Source: Burkholderiales bacterium (lineage in GTDB: Bacteria > Pseudomonadota > Gammaproteobacteria > Burkholderiales > Usitatibacteraceae). From it: a DNA stretch of 5,825 nt. Each line of letters begins with the position of its first letter. Position 1 is the first letter of the stretch. Both the position numbers and the translations under genes were made by a program. Positions 1 through 5,825 of this stretch are shown here, piece by piece. The stretch spans positions 1-5,825 of the forward strand of contig JANXWW010000028.1 of NCBI GenBank assembly GCA_025350945.1, read 5' to 3'. The notes below the pieces were generated by a model, which saw nothing but the letters and a program-made list of their open reading frames with translations, was not told where the DNA came from and made no database searches.

Positions 1-1859
1 AGCGGCAGATTGGTTTTGAACAATTGGTCAAGCGCATCAAGCAGGCGAATTTTACTTTTGATCGACAGCTCAATATTCAAACGCTCAATACCGTCCGAAT
101 AATCGCCAAGACGATCCAGCGGAATCACCACGTCTTCGTTAATTTTGAATGCGTTAGTGTGTTTTGCAATCGCTGCCGTGCGCGCACGATCCAGCCAGAA
201 TTTTTTGCGCGCATCCGGTGTGACGGCGACAAAACCTTCACCATGGCGCGCATTGGCCAAGCGCACCACCTGGCTCGCCGCTTCCATTACTGCGTTCTCG
301 TCATCCGAAACGATATCGCCGATCAACACCATTTTTGGCCGCTGATTGCGTCGTGATTTGGTGGCGTAGCCAACCGCTTTCAGATAGCGTTCGTCCAGAT
401 GCTCCAGCCCTGCCAGAATCGCTTTGTTGCTGGTGTCCAGATAATCCTTAATCTCGACAATAGACGGCACCGCTTCTTTGACTGCACCAAAAAATTCCAG
501 ACACACCGTGCGAATATGTTTGGGCATGCGATGCAAAATAAATCGGGCGGACGTGATGATGCCGTCGCAACCTTCTTTTTGAATACCCGGAAGCCCGCTT
601 AAAAATTTGTCGGTGACGTCCTTGCCCAAACCGGTTTTGCGAAAAGCGGCACCGGGGATTTTCAGCGTTTCTTCTGACTTCAATGTCTTGCCGCTCGGAT
701 CAAAATGGCGCACGCGAAATTTCGCCATCGCGACATCGTGAATCTTGCCGAGATTATGTTCGAGGCGCTCAATTTCCATCCAGTCGCCGTTGGTGTCGAC
801 CATTTTCCACGAGGCTAAATTATCGAGTGCGGTGCCCCACAGCACGGCTTTTTTGCCGCCCGCATTCATTGCCACATTGCCGCCCACGCAGCTGGCATCC
901 GCACTGGTTGGATCACATGCCCAGACCAGGCCCGCTGCTTCAGCGGCTTCCATCGCGCGACGCGTGACCACGCCAGCGCCACAGTGAATGGTGGCCACGG
1001 GTTCGCTCAAACCGGGTAGCGCGATGCGTTCAACTTTGCCGAGTTGATCCAATTTCTCGGTATTGATAATTGCCGAATTTTTGGTGAGTGGAATCGCGCC
1101 GCCGGTGTAGCCGGTGCCGCCGCCACGCGGAATGATGGTGAGCCCAAGTTCAATTAAAGCCGCCACCATCGGCGCGCATTCTTCTTCGGTGTCGGGATAA
1201 AGCACGACGAACGGGTATTCGACGCGCCAGTCGGTTGCGTCGGTGACGTGTGAGACGCGCGCCAAACCATCGAACGCAATATTGTCGCGACGGGTAATTT
1301 TGCCCAGTCGGCGCTCAACTTTTTTGCGGAAATCCCAGGTCTCGCGGAATTCAGCTTCGAATTTATCAACTGCCCGATTGGCGCGGGTAAGCAGCACAAT
1401 TACCTTGCGAGACCGCTCTGTTGCTAGTGTTTCATTTTGTGCATCGGCGTCCACTTCGCGTCGCTGCTCGATATCACGCAAACGATGACGCATCGCCTCG
1501 ATTAGCATCGCGCGGCGCTTTGGGTTATCGAGCAAATCGTCCTGCAAATACGGATTACGTTCCACCACCCAGATATCGCCCAGCACTTCGTACAACATGC
1601 GCGCACTGCGGCCAGTTTTGCGCTCACCGCGCAAATCCAGCAAAATTTGCCACGCGTCGTCGCCCAACAAACGCATAACAATTTCGCGATCCGAAAAGGA
1701 TGTGTAGTTGTACGGAATTTCGCGCAGCCGCGTGCTGCTGCCTTCTTCATTGGCGGTATCATCAGCATCGCCGCTGGATTTTTTAGCCAGCGGAAACGGC
1801 AACACATCACCCTTGCGGGTAGATTTGGCAGGCGGCAGATAGGCGGGGTTGAGTGCCAT
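1..1859 (-). CDS. FAD-linked oxidase (GlcD/D-lactate dehydrogenase type) with DUF3683-like N-terminus, C-terminus off window
   Basis: An uninterrupted reading frame of 619 codons runs from ATG at 1859 off the left edge, so the C-terminal part is missing. The start is firm at the upstream side: an in-frame TGA lies two codons before it (1865-1863). Residues about 45-190 form a charged, largely helical region starting REIPYNYTSFSDRE, matching my memory of DUF3683. Residues about 212-445 form a PCMH-type FAD-binding domain: the pyrophosphate loop PRGGGTGYTGG is at 244-254, DPTSADASCVGGN at 316-328 and MNAGG at 330-334. FRKTGLGKDVTD (406-417) and the INEDVVIPLDRL segment (573-584) belong to the FAD-oxidase C-terminal domain. 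Relatives exceed 1,200 residues and carry 4Fe-4S and cysteine-rich domains after this point; here that is inferred, not seen. Likely role: membrane-associated oxidation of a 2-hydroxy acid such as D-lactate or glycolate, passing electrons to quinone. Substrate unknown. It is transcribed divergently from the heme genes. No Shine-Dalgarno motif is visible. Confidence 0.9.
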   Translation of the reverse strand, partial: MALNPAYLPPAKSTRKGDVLPFPLAKKSSGDADDTANEEGSSTRLREIPYNYTSFSDREIVMRLLGDDAWQILLDLRGERKTGRSARMLYEVLGDIWVVERNPYLQDDLLDNPKRRAMLIEAMRHRLRDIEQRREVDADAQNETLATERSRKVIVLLTRANRAVDKFEAEFRETWDFRKKVERRLGKITRRDNIAFDGLARVSHVTDATDWRVEYPFVVLYPDTEEECAPMVAALIELGLTIIPRGGGTGYTGGAIPLTKNSAIINTEKLDQLGKVERIALPGLSEPVATIHCGAGVVTRRAMEAAEAAGLVWACDPTSADASCVGGNVAMNAGGKKAVLWGTALDNLASWKMVDTNGDWMEIERLEHNLGKIHDVAMAKFRVRHFDPSGKTLKSEETLKIPGAAFRKTGLGKDVTDKFLSGLPGIQKEGCDGIITSARFILHRMPKHIRTVCLEFFGAVKEAVPSIVEIKDYLDTSNKAILAGLEHLDERYLKAVGYATKSRRNQRPKMVLIGDIVSDDENAVMEAASQVVRLANARHGEGFVAVTPDARKKFWLDRARTAAIAKHTNAFKINEDVVIPLDRLGDYSDGIERLNIELSIKSKIRLLDALDQLFKTNLP

Positions 1860-1935
1860 GGATCAATTCAATTTTGAAGGTTGAAAATAGACAACGGAGT
1901 GCAAACACAAGACGATCTAATAGCGAAATAATTTC

Positions 1936-1941
1936 ATTCTA
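1936..1941 (-). promoter_or_regulatory. Candidate -10 element of the FAD oxidase promoter
   Basis: Read on the minus strand the hexamer is TAGAAT, five of six matches to TATAAT. A start point near 1929 would give a leader of roughly 70 bases. No good -35 lies 16-18 bp upstream. The FNR-like site is centred about 36 bp upstream of that start, a few bp closer than the usual -41.5; the neighbouring TGAAAT (1936-1931) would fit -41.5 exactly but matches the consensus less well (four of six). Inferred from motif match only. Confidence 0.35.
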
Positions 1942-1955
1942 CCGCAGTGCAGCAA

Positions 1956-1982
1956 AACGTGATTCTTATCAACGTGGATTCT
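1956..1982 (+). repeat. Short direct repeat AACGTG(G)ATTCT
   Basis: AACGTGATTCT at 1956-1966 recurs as AACGTGGATTCT at 1971-1982, differing by one inserted G, with a 15-bp offset between the AACGTG parts. The first copy overlaps the left half of the FNR-like palindrome, and the second begins with its last two bases. It may be a local duplication or a second protein contact site; chance is also possible in so short a motif. Confidence 0.4.
1959..1972. promoter_or_regulatory. FNR/Anr-type binding site (palindrome)
   Basis: The sequence GTGATTCTTATCAA matches the FNR/Anr consensus TTGAT-N4-ATCAA at nine of ten defined bases; only the first T is replaced by G. Both half-sites are intact from TGAT to ATCA with the correct 4-bp spacer. 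FNR-family proteins (Fnr, Anr, Dnr, FixK) control genes in response to oxygen or nitric oxide, and heme genes are known targets in several proteobacteria. The site is about 100 bp from each start codon, so it could serve the FAD oxidase, hemC or both. It is closer to a class II position for the oxidase promoter. Confidence 0.5.
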
Positions 1983-2041
1983 AAGTAGCCAATGAGCTGT
2001 ATGAACTGTATTAGCTGCCAGTGAGTTTGTTGCGAGCTACG

Positions 2042-2050
2042 TGCTAGTAT
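2042..2050 (+). promoter_or_regulatory. Candidate extended -10 element for hemC
   Basis: TGCTAGTAT reads as an extended -10: a TG dinucleotide, one base, then TAGTAT (four of six matches to TATAAT). A start near 2057 would give a short leader of about 23 bases before the ATG at 2080 and would place the FNR-like palindrome about 91 bp upstream. No consensus -35 is found at the matching distance; TTGTTG at 2027-2032 is too close. Weak, motif-based call. Confidence 0.3.
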
Positions 2051-2079
2051 TTGACTCCATTTTTTCTGCATCTGCTGCC

Positions 2080-3036
2080 ATGACTAAACCTTCTGCGACT
2101 GCTCCACCCAAGCTGATTCGAATCGCCTCCCGCGAAAGTGCGCTCGCCATGGTGCAAAGCGAATGGGTGGCCGCGCAATTGCGCGAGATGCACACAGGCT
2201 GCAAAGTTGAAATTATCGGTATGACCACCAAGGGCGATCAGATTCTCGATAAGCCACTCGCGATGATCGGCGGCAAAGGGCTCTTCATCAAGGAGCTTGA
2301 GGTGGCCATTGAAGAAGGCCGCGCAGATATCGCGGTACATTCGATGAAAGATGTGCCAATGACGCTGCCGAATGGCTTTGCCGCCACCATTGTGGGCGCG
2401 CGTGAGAATGTACGCGATGCGTTTGTATCGAATCGCTATCAGTCGCTGGAAGAGTTGCCAAAGGGCGCGATTGTTGGCACCTCGAGCTTGCGTCGCGAAA
2501 GCCAATTGCGACATCATTTTCCGGAAATGAGGATTGAACCCTTGCGCGGCAATGTAAATACGCGCTTGAAAAAATTGGATGATGGGGAATTTGACGCCAT
2601 TATTTTGGCGGCAGCGGGCTTGAAACGGTTAGGTTTTGAAACGCGCATAAAAACTGAATTAGACGATGTGCGCTTTATTCCGGCGATTGCGCAGGGTGCC
2701 TTGGGCATTGAATATCGCGCAGATCGAGCTGACGTGGCGGCATGGTTGGCACCGTTTGCGAGTAGCGCGACCACTGCGATTGTCGCAGCCGAGCGTGCGC
2801 TGGGCCGAGCATTAACGGGCAGTTGCGATGTACCACTGGGCGGACGTGGGCAGATTGTTGATGGCAAACTTAAGCTGGAAGGCTTTGTCGCGTTGCCCGA
2901 CGGCTCGCGCGTGATTCGCGATGCTGTAACCGGATCGATCAAAGACCCGGAAGCGGTGGGTGCAGCACTGGGGAAATTATTAATTGAGCAAGGTGCCAAT
3001 GAAATTTTGGCGACCTTGCAACGGCAACAAAGTTAA
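2080..3036 (+). CDS. hemC: Porphobilinogen deaminase (hydroxymethylbilane synthase)
   Basis: The 318-residue product is close to the usual length (E. coli about 313). It is a cytoplasmic enzyme that condenses four porphobilinogens into linear hydroxymethylbilane, using a covalently bound dipyrromethane cofactor. Diagnostic segments are IRIASRESALA (13-23), KGLFIKELE (66-74), IAVHSMKDVP (84-93, with catalytic Asp91), GTSSLRRESQL (133-143), the RGNVNTRL segment (156-163), PAIAQGALGIE (201-211) and LTGSCDVPLG (245-254), where Cys249 is the cofactor anchor. No expected active-site residue is missing. I chose ATG at 2080 because family members start only a few residues before the first strand; a GTG at 2041 would add 13 residues without family support and overlaps the promoter-like element. 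No Shine-Dalgarno sequence precedes the ATG; the upstream bases are pyrimidine-rich. First gene of the hemCDXY run; hemD follows after 14 bp. Confidence 0.97.
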   Translation: MTKPSATAPPKLIRIASRESALAMVQSEWVAAQLREMHTGCKVEIIGMTTKGDQILDKPLAMIGGKGLFIKELEVAIEEGRADIAVHSMKDVPMTLPNGFAATIVGARENVRDAFVSNRYQSLEELPKGAIVGTSSLRRESQLRHHFPEMRIEPLRGNVNTRLKKLDDGEFDAIILAAAGLKRLGFETRIKTELDDVRFIPAIAQGALGIEYRADRADVAAWLAPFASSATTAIVAAERALGRALTGSCDVPLGGRGQIVDGKLKLEGFVALPDGSRVIRDAVTGSIKDPEAVGAALGKLLIEQGANEILATLQRQQS

Positions 3037-3050
3037 GCAATGATTTGGCG

Positions 3051-3920
3051 ATGTCAACTTCTGCGCAAAATCCAGACAAGAAAATCGCCGACTTGAGCGG
3101 CTTGACGGTGGTGGTCACGCGTCCGCGTGCGCAAGCTAGCGCCAGTGCCGCGTGGTTTGAATCATTTGGTGCGCGCGCGATTTCTTTTCCCGTGCTCGAA
3201 ATTGAACCACTGCCGGATGTCATCATTGACGAACATTTTTCACGTGCTGATTTAAGTGCGGCCAGCGCCATCATTTTTGTCAGCGCCAATGCGGCTGAGC
3301 ATGGTGTTGCCGCGATTGAGAACCGTGGTGGATTCCCAAGTGGGGCGGCGATTTTTGCGATTGGCCGTGCGACCGCCTCAAGGTTAAGGCTTCAAGCTCA
3401 TGGTCTGACTAATATTCAGTCGCCTGCGCAGGGCAACGATAGCGAAGCGCTGCTGGCTTTGCCTGCGCTACAAAATGTGCAAGGCCACAAAATTGTGATC
3501 GTGCGCGGCATTAGTGAAAGCGGCGGTCGCACGCATTTGAAGCAAACGCTTAAAACAAGAGGGGCCAGCGTCTCGATGCTGGAGTGCTATGTACGGCGCT
3601 CCATACTTGCCGACCAAGCGTTACGATCTGAACTAAGAGGAGAACTGAATCAGCGCAAAATTCACGCGTTTTCGGTGCTGAGTGTGGAAACGTTGCAAAG
3701 TCTTGTCGTGAATTTGACCGATGCAAATATGGCCAAGGGCTTAAGCGAATGTATGATGTTGGTTCCGCATCCACGCGTCGCCGAGGCGGCACTCAAAATG
3801 GGATTTAGCAAAGTGTCGGTGGTGCCGATGGGCGGAGAGCCGCTACTCGCGGCATTGTTGAACCTTAAACCCGTACTGTTACCTGCAGTGCTACCCGTAC
3901 TGCATTCTCCAACAAATTAA
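3051..3920 (+). CDS. hemD: Uroporphyrinogen-III synthase
   Basis: The 289-residue product cyclises hydroxymethylbilane to uroporphyrinogen III with inversion of ring D, acting directly after HemC. The family is poorly conserved, but the expected landmarks are present: VVVTRPRAQA (20-29) opens the first Rossmann-like domain, followed by IIFVSANAAEHG (74-85), FAIGRATA (102-109), QGNDSEALLALP (127-138), KIVIVRG (147-153), RGASVSMLECYVR (170-182), SVETLQSL (211-218) and VPHPRVAEAALKMGF (238-252). It is longer than E. coli HemD (246) because of an N-terminal lead and a hydrophobic, proline-rich tail of about 20 residues. ATG at 3051 is preferred; an in-frame TTG at 3045 would add only two residues. 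An ATG at 3040 is in another frame. No clear Shine-Dalgarno motif; 14 bp after hemC, so coupling is likely. Position between hemC and hemX strongly supports the call. Confidence 0.94.
   Translation: MSTSAQNPDKKIADLSGLTVVVTRPRAQASASAAWFESFGARAISFPVLEIEPLPDVIIDEHFSRADLSAASAIIFVSANAAEHGVAAIENRGGFPSGAAIFAIGRATASRLRLQAHGLTNIQSPAQGNDSEALLALPALQNVQGHKIVIVRGISESGGRTHLKQTLKTRGASVSMLECYVRRSILADQALRSELRGELNQRKIHAFSVLSVETLQSLVVNLTDANMAKGLSECMMLVPHPRVAEAALKMGFSKVSVVPMGGEPLLAALLNLKPVLLPAVLPVLHSPTN
3869..3902 (+). repeat. Short in-frame direct repeat at the 3' end of hemD
   Basis: ACCCGTACTG occurs at 3869-3878 and again at 3893-3902, an offset of 24 bp or eight codons. It encodes the repeated PVL motif in the HemD tail (residues 274-284). 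The segment lies after the last conserved HemD block, so it looks like a small duplication in a tolerant C-terminal tail. Confidence 0.45.
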
Positions 3921-3922
3921 AC

Positions 3923-4975
3923 ATGAGCGAACCCGATATTTCTGCCGCAGTAAACAACAACGCCAAGCCCGCATCTGCCAAGCGCAGCCTGCTATCGTCA
4001 GTGGCGCTGGTGATTGCGCTGGTGGCGCTCGCGGCGAGTGTGGGTGCTTTGTGGGAATCGCGACAAACTGCCAGCGAGCTGCAGCTCAATGTCGGCACCA
4101 AGCTGGGGGAACAAACCAATTTACTGAAAGATACATCGATCCGCACCGAGCAGATTGTGCGCGATTTGCGCGAATCGCAAAACCGTGTGGCGTTGCTGGA
4201 AGGCAAGCTCGCCGAGTTTCAGGGGCAGCGCGTCGCACTCGAAGAAATGTATCGCGAGCTGGCGCGCGCGCCGGATGATTGGCTGCTTGCAGAAGTTGAG
4301 CAGACATTAAATATTGCGAGCCGCGAATTAACCCTGGCTGGCAATGTGCGCGCAGCCTTGATTGCATTGCAGGCAGCCGATCAGCGACTCGCGCGCGCCG
4401 ACAAATTGCAGGTGGTGCAATTACGCCGCGCGATTACGCAGGACATGGAACGCTTGAAAGCCATTCCCTTGATTGATGCGCAAGGCGTGAGCTTGAAGCT
4501 TGATAATTTGATGGCGCAAGCGCCGACCCTGCCGCTGACGTTGCCCGACGCGCAAGCGCCGGGCGAGCGCGAGACACGCGCCAAATCTGACGACGATGGC
4601 GTGGTCGCCCGCATCGGTAAAGATGTCTGGTTCGAGATGCAGCAACTGGTGCGCATTCGTAAACTCGACAATGGGGACCCCGCGCTACTGTCACCGCAGC
4701 AAAGTTATTTTCTGCGCGAAAATCTGAAGCTGCGTTTGCTCTCGGCGCGCACTGCCTTGATTGCGCGTGATGATATTAATTACAAAGAAGATCTCAAAAT
4801 TGCCCGCGATATGCTGACGAAATATTTTGATCCGAAAGCCAAGGTAAATATTAATTCGCTCGCGATGTTAAAGCAGCTTCAAGAAAATCCGGTATCGATT
4901 TCTGTGCCCGATATCACCGTCAGCCTCAACGCTGCGCGCGCCGCCCGTGCTGCGCGCGAGCGCCCGCAGCGGTAA
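3923..4975 (+). CDS. hemX: HemX family inner-membrane protein (not a proven methyltransferase)
   Basis: The 350-residue protein has a short polar N-terminus with basic residues (K20, R21), one strong hydrophobic helix (about 22-43) and then a long soluble part, so it is probably anchored in the inner membrane with the bulk in the periplasm. Residues about 48-115 look like a coiled coil. The stretch DWLLAEVEQTLNIASREL (119-136) followed by AALIALQAADQRL (144-156) is the family-typical HemX core. The C-terminus ends in an Ala/Arg-rich tail (337-350). Databases often label this family uroporphyrinogen-III C-methyltransferase because of old naming, but no SAM-binding motif is seen. Its biochemical role is unknown; a supporting or scaffolding part for heme enzymes is inferred from constant linkage to hemCD and hemY. 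ATG at 3923 is 2 bp after the hemD stop and has no Shine-Dalgarno motif, so translation probably depends on hemD. Confidence 0.92.
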   Translation: MSEPDISAAVNNNAKPASAKRSLLSSVALVIALVALAASVGALWESRQTASELQLNVGTKLGEQTNLLKDTSIRTEQIVRDLRESQNRVALLEGKLAEFQGQRVALEEMYRELARAPDDWLLAEVEQTLNIASRELTLAGNVRAALIALQAADQRLARADKLQVVQLRRAITQDMERLKAIPLIDAQGVSLKLDNLMAQAPTLPLTLPDAQAPGERETRAKSDDDGVVARIGKDVWFEMQQLVRIRKLDNGDPALLSPQQSYFLRENLKLRLLSARTALIARDDINYKEDLKIARDMLTKYFDPKAKVNINSLAMLKQLQENPVSISVPDITVSLNAARAARAARERPQR

Positions 4976-4976
4976 T

Positions 4977-5825
4977 GTGATCGTGACATCGCGCCCCATT
5001 CGCTGGACGCTATGGGTGTTAGCACTCGGCACGCTGGCGGTTGCGCTCGCGCTGGCGGGGCGCTATGGCAGCGGCTATGTGGTGTTTGTCGTGCCGCCGT
5101 ACCGGATTGAGCTATCGGTGATGTTGTTTGCGTTACTCACGTTGGTAATGTTTGTCGTGGCTTATGCGCTGCTCAGGCTTACCCGCAGCGCGATGCGTTT
5201 GCCGCGCGCCTTGAAATCGAAAAAGCATGAGCGCGAGCGGGCCAAATCGCGCACCGCACTTTATGCCAGCATGAAAGCACTTTTTTCGGGCCAGTTTCGC
5301 GATGCAGAACGTCATGCACGCATCGCCATGTCAGCTGAAATGGCGCATGAAGGCACGCGCGATTTGGCCGCGGCGGTGGCCGCATGGTCGGCGCATGAGG
5401 GCGGCAATATCGATGCAGCGGTGCCGTATCTGGAGCGCATTCGCGACGTGAAATCCATTGAGATGCGTGATGCGTCGAAAGCCTACATGTTGCTCGCCGA
5501 AGGACGAGCGCATGATGCGCTGCCGCTGTTGAAAGACTTGGCCGTCAATGCGCCCAAAAATCCCGGTGTATTAAAAATGAAAGTCGAAGCCGAGATGGCC
5601 GAAAAAGAGTGGGAGGAAGTCCTTGCCACGTTAGGCCCACTCACGCGTGCTGGCCTGATGCCCGCACCGGCTGCGCAGCAAATTCGCCTAAACGCTGAAC
5701 TCAATTTGCTCAAGTCAAAACCGGCCAATCGTGAGGTGATTTTGAGCACCTGGAAATCCGTCTCGCGCGAATCACGTTATGACGCTTCCATTGTCGCCAC
5801 CGTCGCGCGCCGCCTGAACGCGCTG
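4977..5825 (+). CDS. hemY: HemY family inner-membrane protein, C-terminus off window
   Basis: The frame stays open for 283 codons to the right edge; family members are around 400 residues, so roughly the last quarter is missing. Two hydrophobic helices (about 10-28 and 47-67) flank the family-typical loop GRYGSGYVVFVVPPYRIELS (28-47). A basic, helical segment (about 74-92) and an alpha-helical region built of TPR-like pairs follow, for example ALFSGQFRDAERHARIAM (101-118) and AYMLLAEGRAHDALPLL (169-185). HemY is an inner-membrane protein encoded with heme synthesis genes in beta- and gammaproteobacteria; its function is unsettled. It must not be confused with the Bacillus protoporphyrinogen oxidase also called HemY. 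Start: GTG at 4977, one base after the hemX stop, or GTG at 4983; the first ATG in frame lies after the first membrane helix and would remove it. No Shine-Dalgarno motif is visible. Confidence 0.92.
   Translation, partial: MIVTSRPIRWTLWVLALGTLAVALALAGRYGSGYVVFVVPPYRIELSVMLFALLTLVMFVVAYALLRLTRSAMRLPRALKSKKHERERAKSRTALYASMKALFSGQFRDAERHARIAMSAEMAHEGTRDLAAAVAAWSAHEGGNIDAAVPYLERIRDVKSIEMRDASKAYMLLAEGRAHDALPLLKDLAVNAPKNPGVLKMKVEAEMAEKEWEEVLATLGPLTRAGLMPAPAAQQIRLNAELNLLKSKPANREVILSTWKSVSRESRYDASIVATVARRLNAL

Larger units (their letters stand above)
1860..2079. promoter_or_regulatory. Divergent intergenic control region
   Basis: This 220-bp non-coding gap separates the start codons of the FAD oxidase (minus) and hemC (plus), so promoters for both units should lie here. 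It is clearly richer in A+T than the flanking genes. It contains an FNR-like palindrome (1959-1972), a minus-strand -10-like hexamer (1941-1936), a plus-strand extended -10-like element (2042-2050), an AACGTG-based direct repeat (1956-1982) and a CTGTAT repeat with 9-bp period (1997-2011). I found no well-spaced consensus -35 for either direction, which fits activator-dependent promoters but does not prove them. Confidence 0.7.

Noticed and set aside
24..1877. Several plus-strand and other-frame small frames across the left third
   Set aside because: They lie inside the continuous 619-codon minus-strand frame of the FAD oxidase, which has clear family motifs throughout.
2012..2038. Inverted repeat TAGCT...AGCTA upstream of hemC
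   Set aside because: The arms are only 5 bp with a loop of more than 10 bp and no T-run, so this is weak and easily chance.
2051..2056. TTGACT as a -35 element for hemC
   Set aside because: It matches the -35 consensus at five of six bases, but the hexamer 17 bp downstream has no -10 character and transcription would begin inside the coding region.
2041..2079. GTG at 2041 as the hemC start
   Set aside because: It would add 13 residues not expected in the family, and it coincides with the extended -10-like element; ATG at 2080 fits the family length.
2044..2999. Long minus-strand frames (157 and 161 codons) opposite hemC
   Set aside because: They are antisense to a clearly conserved hemC with all active-site motifs, and their translations show no recognisable domain or membrane pattern.
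3037..3050. Terminator or promoter between hemC and hemD
   Set aside because: The 14-bp gap has no inverted repeat or T-run and is too short; the genes appear to be co-transcribed.

Overview
The window is a conserved chromosomal segment of a Gram-negative bacterium, most likely a betaproteobacterium. This rests on a hemC-hemD-hemX-hemY run, on hemX/hemY as paired membrane proteins of the heme operon (a beta/gammaproteobacterial arrangement), and on a divergent, very large FAD-linked oxidase with an N-terminal DUF3683-type region, which I know mainly from betaproteobacteria. Genus cannot be fixed from this sequence.

Layout: positions 1-1859 (minus strand) hold the N-terminal ~620 residues of the FAD-linked oxidase; its C-terminal part lies beyond the left edge. 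Positions 1860-2079 are a 220-bp divergent control region. It carries a nearly perfect FNR/Anr-type palindrome (1959-1972), candidate -10 elements facing both ways and short direct repeats. From 2080 to the right edge, on the plus strand, come hemC (porphobilinogen deaminase), hemD (uroporphyrinogen-III synthase), hemX (single-pass membrane protein with a coiled coil) and the first 283 codons of hemY (two-helix membrane protein). Gaps are 14, 2 and 1 bp, so this is almost certainly one transcript with translational coupling.

Function: HemC joins four porphobilinogens into hydroxymethylbilane, and HemD closes it with D-ring inversion to uroporphyrinogen III, the branch point to heme, siroheme and cobalamin. 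HemX and HemY are inner-membrane proteins without established catalytic activity that travel with these enzymes. The divergent oxidase resembles the D-lactate/glycolate dehydrogenase (GlcD/Dld) family and probably feeds electrons from a 2-hydroxy acid into the respiratory chain; its substrate is unknown. The FNR-like site between the two transcription units suggests that oxygen supply adjusts one or both.

I see no mobile element, CRISPR array, tRNA, rRNA or convincing intrinsic terminator. This is mostly ordinary core-genome sequence and I find no evidence of a new system. The most interesting part is the divergent control region.
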